DNA of 64,000 bases from Ilex aquifolium (Eukaryota; Streptophyta; Magnoliopsida; Aquifoliales; Aquifoliaceae), in assembly GCA_951799425.1 (NCBI GenBank), contig OX637402.1, positions 3,624,001 through 3,688,000 of the forward strand. The letters are read 5' to 3'. The notes under the pieces are model-generated. The model was given only the letters and a program-made list of their open reading frames with translations, did not search any database and had not been told where the DNA came from. This document shows positions 34,301 through 44,365 of the stretch, one piece after another (position 1 is the stretch's first letter; each line of letters begins with the position of its first letter). The position numbers and the translations under genes are program-made.

Positions 34301-36817
34301 GAGCTCCACATTGACCACCTAGCCGAATCATTCCAGATTCTAAAGGAGTACAAAATGAAGCTCAACCCTGCGAAGTGCGCATTTGGGGTCTCGGCAGGAA
34401 AATTCCTAGGATTTATAGTTAGCAGCAGAGGGATTGAAGCCAACCCAGAGAAGGTCAGGGCAATGATGGAGATGCAATCACCATCCAACACAAGGGAGGT
34501 GCAACGCTTGACAGGCAGGATAGCTGCCTTGAGCCGTTTCGTGTCTAGATCAAGTGATAAATGCCAGCCATTCTTTCAGATACTAAAAAAGGCGTTCCAG
34601 TGGGATGCCAAGTGCGAAGAAGCGTTTAAAGCCCTGAAAGATTATATGAGCTCTCCTCCTGTTCTGGTGAGCCCTTTAGAAGGGGAAGTCCTTACTCTCT
34701 ACCTGGCGGTTTCAGATTTTTCGACTAGTGCAGCGCTGGTTAGGGAGCGAGACAGAGCTCAGCAACCAGTCTATTACTGTAGCAGAGCTCTGAGGGGGGC
34801 AGAGGAGAGATATCCAAAGATGGAAAAGCTCGTCTTAGCGTTGGTGACAACAGCCAGAAGACTCAGGCCCTATTTCCAGGCTCATACTATCAAGGTTCCA
34901 ACAGACCAGCCGATGAAGCAAGTACTACATAAGCCAGAGTCCTCGAGGAGGTTGGTTAAATGGGCCATAGAGCTTAGTGAGTTTGACATCAGATATAAGC
35001 CAAGAACTGCCATCAAAGGGCAAATTTTGGCAGATTTCATTGCAGAGTTCACAGCAGCAGCGCCTATGGAGACCACAGATCTAATACCAGACCTCCCCAT
35101 ATGGAGGCTTTCAGTAGATGGAGCTGCCAATGCTCAGGGAAGCGGTGCAGGAATGATCTTAACCTCCCCAGAAGGAATAGATGTCGAGTATGCCCTTAGA
35201 TTTGGGTTCAAGGCTTCAAATAACGAAGCAGAATATGAAGCTGTCATCGCTGGGCTCAATCTTGCTTATTCTATGGAAGCAGAGCAGCTGGAGATCTGCA
35301 GTGACTCTCAACTGGTGGTAAAGCAGATAGAGGAGTCCTACGAAGCGAGAGGCGAAAAGATGGTTCTTTATCTCAGAAAGGTACGAGAATTAATAAAGAA
35401 ATTTGTGCAGGTTAAGGTCAGGCACGTGCCTAGAGCAGAGAATGCGCGAGCAGATGCATTGGCGAGGTTAGCAACGGCCTCACAAGAAGATTTGGATAGG
35501 CTAATACTAGTGGAGCACCTTCCAGAACCTTCAGTAAGTTTCGAAGAAGAAGATACACTATCAATCGGAGCTCAGTCGAGTTGGATGGACCCCATCATTG
35601 GGTACCTGCAGAATGGGACTCTGCCAAGCAATGCCAAGGAGGCTTCCAAGCTGAGGACCAGGTCAGCTAGATTTTCCTTGTTGCAAGGAAATCTGTACAA
35701 ACAGGGGTTCTCAACGCCTCTCCTCAAGTGCGTGGGAGATGAAGATGCCAACTATATACTCAGAGAAGTACATGAGGGGATATGTGGCAATCACATAGGA
35801 GCTCGGGCCTTGGCAGGAAAAGTACTGAGACAAGGATATTATTGGCCAACCATGCTCAAAGACGCCACCGATTTAGTAAAAAGATGCAGGACTTGCCAGG
35901 AACATGCCAATGTTTCCCACTGTCCCCCCGAGCTACTAACCTCGGTGGTAAGCCCATGGCCCTTTCAGCAGTGAGGTTTGGATATTCTTGGGCCCCTTCC
36001 CACCGGCGTGGGGCAATGCAAGTTTGCTATCATAGGGGTAGATTACTTCACCAAGTGGGCGGAGGTCGAACCTTTGGCAACAATCACCGAACAAAAAGTC
36101 CAAAACTTCGTTTGGAAATCGATAGTTTGCAGATTTGGGGTTCCCAGAGCAGTCGTGTCTGACAATGGGAAGCAGTTTGACAACTCAAAATTTAAGAGCT
36201 TTTGTGCTGAGCTTGGGATAAAGAACTATTTCTCAGCTCCTGCACATCCTCAATCCAATGGGCAAGCAGAGGTCACAATCAGAACCATAAAGACAGCTCA
36301 GAAGACTAAATTAGAAAACCTAAAAGGCAAGTGGGTGGAGTACATCCCTGAGGTATTGTGGGCCTACAGGACCACCGTCAGGTCAGCAACTCAGGAAACC
36401 CCCTTCGCTTTGGCCTTTGGGACCGAAGCAGTAGCCCCTGTTGAGGTGGGGCTCCAATCACCAAGGGTGGAATTTGCAGATGCCGAACACAATGATGAGT
36501 CTCTCTTATTAAACCTCGATCTCCTGGATGAAAAGAGAGAAAGAGCTCTGCATCGTGTCCGACTTTACCAAAGGAAAACTGCAAGATACTACGACAGGAA
36601 GGTAAGGCACAGAAGTTTCAAGGCTGGAGACTTGGTACTTAGGAGGCTTCTGCTTGCAAGGAAGGATCCCACGCATGGGAAATTGGGACCCAACTGGGAA
36701 GGACCCTATATCGTATCAAGGGTAATCAGACCAGGAAACTATGAGTTGCAAACAGAGGAGGGGAAGGTCCTACCACACTCTTGGAATGCCGAACACCTTA
36801 AGAAGTTCTTTCAGTAA
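31346..36817 (+). pseudogene. Gag-Pol polyprotein of element III, intact except one TGA
   Basis: A single frame of 1824 codons from ATG 31346 to the stop at 36815-36817, interrupted only by TGA at 35972-35974 (codon 1543). Element II and the family have Trp there, so this is one TGG-to-TGA change. Domains: Gag (about residues 195-330), the CDYHRDHGHHTDDC zinc motif (about 463-476), protease VLVDNGSSADIIF (about 603-615), RT with YIDD at 974-977, RNase H (about 1116-1240), a second RNase H starting RLSVDGAANAQGSG (about 1255-1385), integrase zinc finger (about 1475-1520), then after the stop the integrase core (LDILGPLPTG, VVSDNGKQFDN, NGQAEVTIRT) and NWEGPYIV. There is no chromodomain. The stop would remove the whole integrase catalytic core. 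Confidence 0.95.
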
Positions 36818-36903
36818 GTGTTACTTGTAGTAGAGCTGTTTTAATAAGAATAAATGAGTCTTTTATTCACCCTTATATGATTCCCAAAGTAAAGGAATGT
36901 GTA

Positions 36904-37475
36904 GTAAGCTCTACAGCTAACGATAAGCTTCTAAGCTTATAAAATAGAAGATGAGCTCTTCAGCTCATAAATAAAAGATAAGCTTCTAAGCTTATAAAGT
37001 ACAAGATGAGCTCTTCAGCTCATAAATAAAAGATAAGCTTCTAAGCTTATAAAGTACAAGATGAGCTCTTCAGCTCATAAATAAAAGATAAGCTTCTAAG
37101 CTTATAAAGGACAAGATGAGCTCTTCAGCTCATAAATAAAAGATAAGCTTCTAAGCTTATAAAGTACAAGATGAGCTCTTCAGCTCATAAATAAAAGATA
37201 AGCTTCTAAGCTTATAAAATAGAAGATGAGCTCTTCAGCTCATAAATAAAAGATAAGCTTCTAAGCTTATAAAATAGAAGATGAGCTCTTCAGCTCATAA
37301 ATAAAAGATAAGCTTCTAAGCTTATAAAGAACAAGATGAGCTCTTCAGCTCATAAATAAAAGATAAGCTTCTAAGCTTATAAAATACAAGATGAGCTCTT
37401 CAGCTCATAAATAAAAGATAAGCTTTTAAGCTTATAAAATACAAGACGAGCTCTTCAGCCCGTACACAAGCAACA
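36904..37475. repeat. 55-bp tandem array of alternating palindromes (element III)
   Basis: About ten copies of a 55-bp unit. Each unit holds two different perfect inverted repeats, ATGAGCTCTTCAGCTCAT and ATAAGCTTCTAAGCTTAT, separated by short A-rich linkers (AAATAAAAG; AAAGTACAAG or variants). Copies are nearly identical except in the linker; the last is diverged. The array lies just after the Gag-Pol stop and before gene B's 3' end, between two converging genes. Tandem repeats in this position are known in plant LTR retrotransposons and are a source of satellites. Confidence 0.95.
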
Positions 37476-37944
37476 AGCCTCTAAGCTCATAGAATTCAAA
37501 GCTGGTATCTTCTTGGAGACACCAACAGTCTTTCCCCCACGACTAGTGGTCCTTGTGCACTGCCTACGTACTCGAAGACCCCAATATATTTGATACAGCA
37601 GGGATCAGCTACAAAATCAGTTGGGAATTGAGGTCAGTGCAAACATGATCTTCTGTTTTCCATCAATGTTCGTGGTTCGACCGATGGAATCAGTCAGGAA
37701 CTAAGGGCAGTGCAAAACATAATCTTCTGTTTTCCATTCACGTTCGTGTTCTGAACACGAAGAGCGTGCTAAAATAACCTTACAGAGTTCGGAACGAGCC
37801 CGTCAGCTCATAAAGAATTGCATATTCAAAAATAAAAGATCTGGTATTCAGAGTATCCAACAGTACAAGTGTTCAGAAAAATATAAGGAAAGTCATAGCT
37901 TGGCATCACTCAAGTAAAGAAGAAAGTACAAGGGGGAAGAGCTC
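37476..37944. other. Spacer between palindrome array and gene B
   Basis: Non-coding. It contains a diverged direct repeat of about 90 bp (about 37633-37680 and 37700-37755, each with CTTCTGTTTTCCAT next to GTTCGTG and GAACA-type sequence). It probably serves as the 3' untranslated region of gene B on the minus strand and of Gag-Pol on the plus strand. Confidence 0.45.
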
Positions 37945-39035
37945 CTAGTCCTTCTTAAGCTGGGACTTCAGCTCAGCCACTTCCTCCTTCAGACGAGCAT
38001 TCTCTTCCTTCAACTCGTCTCTTTCTTCCTGAGCTTTATAAAGTGAATCAAGAAGCTTCTGACCTGCCGGGGAGAGGAAGATAGTGGACAGAGAGTCAGG
38101 AGAAAAAGAGCCATCCCTCCTACGCTTCTTTGAGCTCGCGCCAGTGTCCCCTTCCTCGTCGGAATCATCTTCCTCGTCAGAATCAGAAAAAGAAGTCCAG
38201 GAAGAGTAGGGAACGAAGGAGAACTCATACTCAGTAGCCTCGGCCCCTAGCAAGTAGAGGTTTGCACTTGTCATCAATTCAGAATAAGTCTTAGACTCCA
38301 CCACCAGCATCTCGTCAATGGTCACCCTCTCTGGCACCTCCACATCAGGTGGACCTGAGCAACAAGAATGTAATAAGAATATACCTTCAAGAAAAATACA
38401 TACACAAGAGAGCTTAGCTAAAACTTACTAATGCGAGAGAAGCTCTTCCAAGACCGAGGAATCCTAGCCTCACGACAACGATCCTCAGGAGACCGCCAAG
38501 ACTCCCCGGAAGCAAAAAAGAAACGTTTAGACCATCCTTCAGGATTGGGGGGAAAGCCTAGAACCAAAGGGCGTAATTTAAAATTCCTCCAACGGAAGAA
38601 GCTGAAGCAGGGGGCATCATCTTCCTCTATCTCGAAGAAGTACAGAAACTCGGAGACATAGGGGAACCTGCCAACGCCATGTAGGCGCCAGAACAGGAAG
38701 AAGCTCACCATAGTGGCCCATCCTCGTGGGGAAAGCCGAGAGGGGCATAGGCCATAGTAGGCAAGAACTCGCCCTATGGCAGGGTGAATGGGAAGGCGAA
38801 GTCCCATATCCATGGCACCTTCGAAAAAGTAGACTTCCCCTCGAGGAAGGTAGTTACAGGGCTCGTCCGCGGTAGGAACCCGCAAAGGCAAGTCAAGATA
38901 ACGAAAGAACCGTTTCTTGATGATTTCCAGATCAGAAGAGTTTAAGTTTGAAGCTGACAAATAGCGGTGATGCCACTTCCATTCGATCCCGAAGGAAGTC
39001 CGTTCCTGGAACAGAGAAGAAGTAGGGGCAGCCAT
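37945..39035 (-). CDS. Antisense gene B: PF04195-like, acidic, coiled-coil protein (338 aa, 2 exons)
   Basis: Exon 1 39035-38429 and exon 2 38354-37945, joined over a 74-bp GTAAGT...CTCAG intron; the phase is kept and no stop intervenes. I chose the ATG of MAAPTSSLFQ at 39035; an in-frame start at 39104 is possible. Residues about 45-175 resemble the 'putative gypsy type transposon' domain (GAMDMGLRLPIHPAIGRVL, RGWATMVSFF), as in gene A. An acidic run (259-272), a basic KKRRR (278-282) and a leucine-rich coiled coil (about 303-336) follow. It is transcribed against Gag-Pol and downstream of gene A. The biochemical function is unknown; nuclear location and oligomerisation are inferred. Gene and exon structure are well supported, expression is untested. 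Confidence 0.8.
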
Positions 39036-40096
39036 CAAAAAGCACGATAAAAGCAGAGGATAACCACGAAAAACCAAGAAGAAACTCAGAAGTGTTTTGG
39101 GCAAAGGAGAAAGAAACTTAGCAGATTAGAGGAAACTTAAAGAAGGCTGTAAGTTTTTAGGAAACCAAGAGACATGCGAAAAGAATCGGCTGTCTTTTTG
39201 GTTTCTTAATTAATAAAGGCGGTTATGGTTATGGAAAACGGTTGGAAAAAAAGGCGGGAAAAGGAATCGGCACAAGATCAACCCTCCTATCGCACTCAAA
39301 ACGACCGAAGAAAGTTCTGACCCCACCAAAATATTCCTCATATTGGAGCTCAGCCCGGCTAGCAACATTGCACCTCAGAATGATCTCCCAGACCTGCGGC
39401 TCCTAGAGCCTTGCCCACATCAGAATGATAAAACTCCTGATGGGCTCCTTAGATCATCAAAAGAACTTAGCGACTCACGAAGTCCATAGTCTTGCGTGAA
39501 GAAGGGCTGAAGTACTTCTCAAAGCACAGAGGAAAAGTTCAGAAAAATAATGCAATGAAATTTGCCCCGAAGTTTGTTATTTATCTCAGAAAGGGTCTAT
39601 TAAATGGGCCACGAAGCTCAGAAAGAACTTTTAAGTTCACAAGAAGAGCTATATAGCTCAGTAAGAATCCCTAAGTTTACAAACTCGAGCAATGTAGCTC
39701 AGAAGGAACTCGCCAGTTCACAATATCAAGCTCTGTTGCTCAGAATGTAGAAGAAAAGGGAGGGGATCCCTGAGATACCAACTACCGAGCTCAACTGCTC
39801 AGGAGAAGCCATTGAGCCCAACACCAAATCTTTCATACTCTTCAGACCTAGTAATTTTACTTCAAGAAGTGCACAGCACCCCTCAAAGCAAAAAGGGGAG
39901 TACAAAGTACAAGGAAAGGGGAAAGGTCAGAAGAATAAAATTATGACAAAACCATCTGGCTTATGTCTCAAATCACAGCACATCACACATCACAGTTCAA
40001 AGCGAGATTCAGAAACTGCTCTATGAAGTTTGTATTCCAAAACACAAGTTCGAAGTTCAAAGGAAAATAAAAAGTTACATAAGTACAGGAAAAGCT
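39036..40096 (-). other. Spacer between antisense genes A and B
   Basis: No coding capacity is seen beyond the alternative N-terminus of gene B (to 39104). On the minus strand it should hold the end of gene A's transcript and the promoter of gene B; an AT-rich CCTTTATTAATTAAG (39219-39205) is a possible TATA region. Bases 39590-39810 contain loosely repeated AGCTCAGAA / GAACTCNCCAGTTCACAA phrases echoing the GAGCTC palindromes of the array and LTR. Confidence 0.4.
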
Positions 40097-42728
40097 CTAA
40101 GTGTCTAGAGAGGGAGTAATTGAAGGATCTCGCAGTTCGGTAGATGGGCCCTCAGCAACTGAAGCAAGGGAGGAGCTCCCAGAAATGCCTGGGGCTCCTG
40201 CCCCCGTTGATTCCGGATCTTGAGCAAGGGCCTCAGTCACCAAGTTAGCTGGAAACGGCGTAGTAACAGGAACAGCAAGGTCTGCAGTTAGGGGCCCAGG
40301 AATCACGACAAGAGCTCCAGAGGTCCCAGAGACAGGAATGTCCTGACTCAAGGCTGCGGCTGGTGGGACTAAGGCATCCTCCTCACCATCAGAGACAGAC
40401 TCTTCCATTTCTTCTTCGGTGGGGATAGAGAAATTGAAGTCAAGGTCAGGGAAAGCTTTGACAGCCTTGAGCCTAAAGGCAAGCCACCCAGTAGCCCACA
40501 ATGTGGTGGCCTCATCTCTTAGCTCAGCAATCTCCTTCTCCCTCTGTTGGACCAAACCTTTCTGCTCCTCGAGCTCTTCGCAGAGCTTGCCGTTAGCCTC
40601 GTTGAGGGCGAGATAATCTTGATTGACCTGGCTGAGCTCTTTCCTGGCATCAAAAGCCTCTTGGCTAGCTTTGGACCATGCCTCAACCTTAAGCTGCAGG
40701 TCCTCCTTAACTAGCCTTAGCTCATCTCGAGCTTTCTTCTCCCCTTCCTCAGCTCTGACCTTGACAGTTAATGTGTGTTTGAGGTCGGAGGCTTGCTTCA
40801 CCGTTTGCTCTTTGAGGCTCTCCACATGAGCCCTAAGGTCTTCATTCTGAGCCCTGAGGTTTTCGTTCTCAAGGGATAATTCAGAAACCTTGACTTTATA
40901 CGTTTTCAGAACCTTGAAAGAGCTCTTTTGAGACCGAACCCGGTGCAGCAGACCTTTCGCATGGAGGGCAGCCTGAGAATATAAAGTTCAGTAAATTACG
41001 CCAGATCACCAAATAAAAACAAGTAAATGGGGGAAAATGCTAGCACTTACAGCAGCTGCTCCCTGAAGAGCTGAAGAGATGGACTCCTCAAGGGGCATAG
41101 AAGCAGCCTTCAGGACATCAGACTCAGAAAAAATAGAAGAAAGAGCTCCTGCAGCAAGATCCATGTTGTCAAAAAAATCCTCGTCTTCTCCCTCAGATTT
41201 TCTCTCTTTCCCAGAAGCAGTGTATGAGAACTTTCTGGGTTGGAGATCAGGGATCACTCCCAAAGCTTTCTCAACCTCAGAAGAGGAAGGGGAAGCCTGA
41301 TCTCCCATTTGAGCAGGCACCAACCCAGGATGGACCACCGGAGGGGAAGGAGGAACGGCAATTTGAGGGGTGCTGGATGAGGAAGGCGGTGCCTTATTGG
41401 GAACCAGTTCTTCGGTAGCAGAGGGGGGTGAAGGCACCTCCAACCTGGGGATTTTAGCCCTGGTGTTTGGACCACTCCCAGAGCTAACCCGAGTCTTGCG
41501 CTTGCCAGATCTGCCTCCTTTCAACAGTTCCTCAACCTTAGCCTGAAGCTCCTCTGGAGTAGACTTCATGGTAGAAGGACCTGGAAGGTCTGAATAGAAC
41601 GAGGAGGAGTAAAAAGAAGAGGAGGAAAAGGAAAGATGATGAAAAATGAAGAGAAAGAAAGTGACAATGAAATTACCTTCTTCAGCCCCTAAAACAGATA
41701 ATGGAATAGCTAGGATCACCGCAGGAGGACTCAGACCTAGCCTCACCAAATTTCGAGACTCAATCAGGTCGGCGTACCTCTCTGGCTTAATCTTCCCCAA
41801 CTTCACTAGCACCTTCTGATCTTCAAGGCTGAGCTCAGGGCGACCACCTGAAAAGAAGAAAGTGTGCAAATAAGAGAAAGGCAAGAGGTCTATAAGTTCC
41901 AGATCAGAGCTCAGTCGACTCAAGTGAAGACTCACCCAAGTTGTCTGGTTCTGTCCAAGCCGTAGGGATACCAAGAGTATCTGTCTTATCAGCAGGATTG
42001 TACTCCCAATTGGTACCCCCAATGTAAAAGAAATGTTCTTTCCACGCTTTGTGAGAAAAGGGGAGGTCAGTAATAATTTTCTTAACTTTAGTCCGCTTGG
42101 AAATATACAGAAAACCTTCAGCGGAGGTCAGTTTGACATTGAAGAGCTCCATAAGCAGAGAAATGCTAGGAACCCCGAGTTTATGCTTCTTAAAAATGAC
42201 TAGAAGACCAACCATGACGCCATAGAAGTTGGGGGAAATCTGGGAAGGGCACACATGAAAATGTTGCAGAACAGCTTTAATAAAGGGGTGCAGAGGAAAG
42301 CGAAGACCGTTGTCAAAGGCGGCAAGAAAGAAACAGACCCTATTGCGTATTTGTTCTACGTAGTAGACGGATCTATCTGGGCACCAGGGTTCGACCCCAG
42401 GAGGAAAACCATACCGAACTTTATAAGCCTTCATTAGCTCAGGGGCCTCTTTGCTGTAGCCCACAGACTCGGCATGCCTGAAGGCCGACCCCAAATATGA
42501 GGTCTTCTCTTCAACCCCGACTCCACTCACCTTGACTTTGCCTTTATCAGGTCTGGGGGACATGGGAGAAGAAGTAGAGGGAGGCTCCTCGGTACTCACC
42601 TCGGTTTCTACAGCCTCCACACCAGGAAAGTTATCAATTTCGTCACCCACGTCTCCTAAATCAGTGTCCTCAGACCTATTGCCCAGTAAGGAGACAGAGG
42701 AACGAGTAGCACCGGAGGAGGCAGACAT
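40097..42728 (-). CDS. Antisense gene A: PF04195-like plus long coiled coil (792 aa, 4 exons)
   Basis: Exons 42728-41936, 41847-41677, 41589-51051 would be wrong; the third exon is 41589-41051 and the fourth 40972-40097. Introns are 88, 87 and 78 bp, all GT-AG with T-rich acceptors. Phases agree at every junction and the spliced frame has no stop (2379 nt). Start: MSASSGATRSS at 42728; the frame is open upstream to 42983 but that stretch looks like leader. Residues 1-75 are Ser/Glu/Asp-rich; about 105-240 resemble the 'putative gypsy type transposon' domain (FDNGLRFPLHPFIKAVLQH, WKEHFFYIGGTNW); a basic KGGRSGKRKTR follows near 345; Pro/Ser-rich sequence; then a coiled coil (about 515-690) and an acidic/Pro tail. 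Relatives occur in elements I and II. Function unknown; nuclear location is inferred. Confidence 0.82.
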
Positions 42729-43192
42729 GATTGGGCAGGAAAAAGGAAGATTAAAGGAGCGATAAAGAGGGGGGACACTGATCAAACTCTCCCTAATAAC
42801 CCTAGGGTCAGCACAATAGCTACCAACAGCGAGTATGTGCACAATCGAACTCCAGCCCACGAAGCGAGGAAGAGGGGATAAGCAATAATCACGATTCCAG
42901 AAATAAAAGAACCTAAAAGACCAAAAACGCAACAACCACCTCGAACTCGAGGGATCCAGAACGAAGAAAGGGGCAGAAAGCACGTACCTAGTGGAAAGAG
43001 AGCAACGAACGAACCAAGGGCCAAATCAGAAGGGGTGGCACTGTGGGTCTTCGAATCGAACACAGGGGAACCGATTTAGAGTGAGAATCAGAAAGTCTGA
43101 AGAAAAGAAAACCAAGAATTCGCAAGGACAGAAAGCTAGGAGACAGAGAAGAAGTTGAACGGTGGAAGAAGCGGTTCAGATAGCCGTTCGGG

Positions 43193-43306
43193 TATTTAAA
43201 GCTTGGGGGACGTGGGCTGAGACATGCACGGGAATCGAGGAGAGTCATGATTGTTGTAAACCGTCAAAAATCTTCAGCCACGTGAGAAGCCTAGGGAGAC
43301 CACGTG
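43193..43306 (-). promoter_or_regulatory. Probable antisense promoter: TATA-like box and two G-boxes
   Basis: On the minus strand TTTAAATACCC (43200-43190) is a TATA-like element about 470 bp before the gene A start. Two CACGTG G-boxes lie 79-84 bp (43279-43284) and 101-106 bp (43301-43306) further upstream. All lie inside the element, between gene A and the 3' LTR. G-boxes bind bZIP and bHLH factors in plants. The assignment as a promoter is inference. Confidence 0.5.
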
Positions 43307-43361
43307 CAGATCCAACTCAGATTGAGAAGCAGTTCAGCTCTTACCTAAGCTAACTTAGAGC

Positions 43362-43378
43362 AAGAGCTGGGGGGAAAC
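43362..43378 (+). promoter_or_regulatory. Polypurine tract of element III
   Basis: AAGAGCTGGGGGGAAAC directly precedes the 3' LTR and is the expected primer for plus-strand DNA synthesis. Elements I and II have similar G-rich tracts at the same place. Confidence 0.75.
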
Positions 43379-44041
43379 TGATGATACCTAAAATAAACCC
43401 CAGACACGAGCTCAGAAAGTGAGCTCAGCTCAGGAGCTCAGGTAAGGTAAGCAGAGCTCATCCGGCTATAGTCTGAGCTCATCCGGCCGGTACTAGAGCT
43501 CCCCGCTGAGAACACGAATTGAGAAACGACAGGAGGACAGCGAGATGACAGCAGATACTTTAATAAGGGGAATTGAGTCGATCCAAGGCATGAAACTCGT
43601 AACTAACCAGGATCCTCTCCTAACGCTAAGGAGAGGATCCCTTGATATAAGGAAAGGATCTCGCCGGTGGGAGCCTGCCTTAAGGAGTTTAAATAACTCC
43701 AGGATTATAGATGAAGATGGGGCACGGTCCCTTCAATAAAGGAAATAATTTCGAATTAGAGGTAAGCATGAGGCTATAAAAAGGGAGGGCAAGCCAAAAC
43801 AAGGGGGGGAGGACGAGAAACCCTAATACCCTATGTATCCTACTGTAATACGCTCAACTTGATCAATAAGAAAGAGAGGAGCCATCTGACTCCATTGCAT
43901 AGTGGACTAGCCGAGCTCAGGCCGGTGAACCACTATACTTCCGCCGTGCTATCAACCCTTTCCCTGAATCCCCTAACCATCAATCTACATTATCAAGAAC
44001 GATTCGGTTCCATAGCTCATTCACGTAGATTTACACCATCA
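43379..44041 (+). mobile_element. 3' LTR of element III (663 bp)
   Basis: Same ends as the 5' LTR and colinear except for a 55-bp gap. It retains a TATAAAAA box at 43775-43782, so it could still start transcription rightward into the Copia V and LINE sequence. It is followed by the AAAAC target duplication at 44042-44046. Confidence 0.93.
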
Positions 44042-44046
44042 AAAAC

Positions 44047-44365
44047 AATAACCCGGGGTACTTTTTATTTCATCCAAGTCTCTTCCTTAATCAATATCCG
44101 AATATCCAACAAGTCCAAAATCATTAGTGCAAAAATAAAATAAACCATCATTGAGTGTACCTCTAATGTGACGTAAAATCCTTTTAACCGCATTGAGATA
44201 AGTTTGATCTGTTGTTTACATGTATCTACTAATCAAGCCAACTCCATAAAGAATGTCCAGCCTTGTGCAAGTAAGGTACAAAAGATTTACAACTAAACTT
44301 TAAAGTAAGTTGGATCAACATTTCCACCACTAATGCTCTTCCTCAATTTCAATTCACTTTCCACC
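44047..44365 (-). pseudogene. Copia V RT/RNase H fragment
   Basis: Minus-strand coding for LLYLTCTRLDILYGVGLISRYM and AVKRILRHIRGTL, the standard link between RT and RNase H in Copia, with in-frame stops (for example after RYM). It ends next to LINE sequence near 44365. Its continuation is at 30564-30149. Confidence 0.85.

Larger units (their letters stand above)
30565..44041 (+). mobile_element. Near-complete Tat-lineage Ty3/Gypsy retrotransposon (element III, 13.5 kb)
   Basis: Complete structure: 5' LTR (30565-31282), primer site, Gag-Pol, palindrome array, two antisense genes, polypurine tract and 3' LTR (43379-44041), flanked by identical 5-bp AAAAC (30560-30564 and 44042-44046). The Copia V reading frame continues from one flank to the other after removing the element and one AAAAC. 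Two RNase H domains in Pol and a very long 3' region place it in the Tat lineage. The aligned parts of the LTRs differ at 10 of 663 positions, so the insertion is young relative to everything around it. Confidence 0.95.

Noticed and set aside
35972-35974. Programmed read-through of TGA in Pol
   Set aside because: Element II encodes Trp at this site; the stop lies inside integrase rather than at a gag/pol boundary, so a point mutation is simpler.
36904-37475. CRISPR-like appearance of the 55-bp array
   Set aside because: The spacing sequences are near-identical linkers rather than unique spacers, units are palindromic, and the context is a plant retrotransposon.
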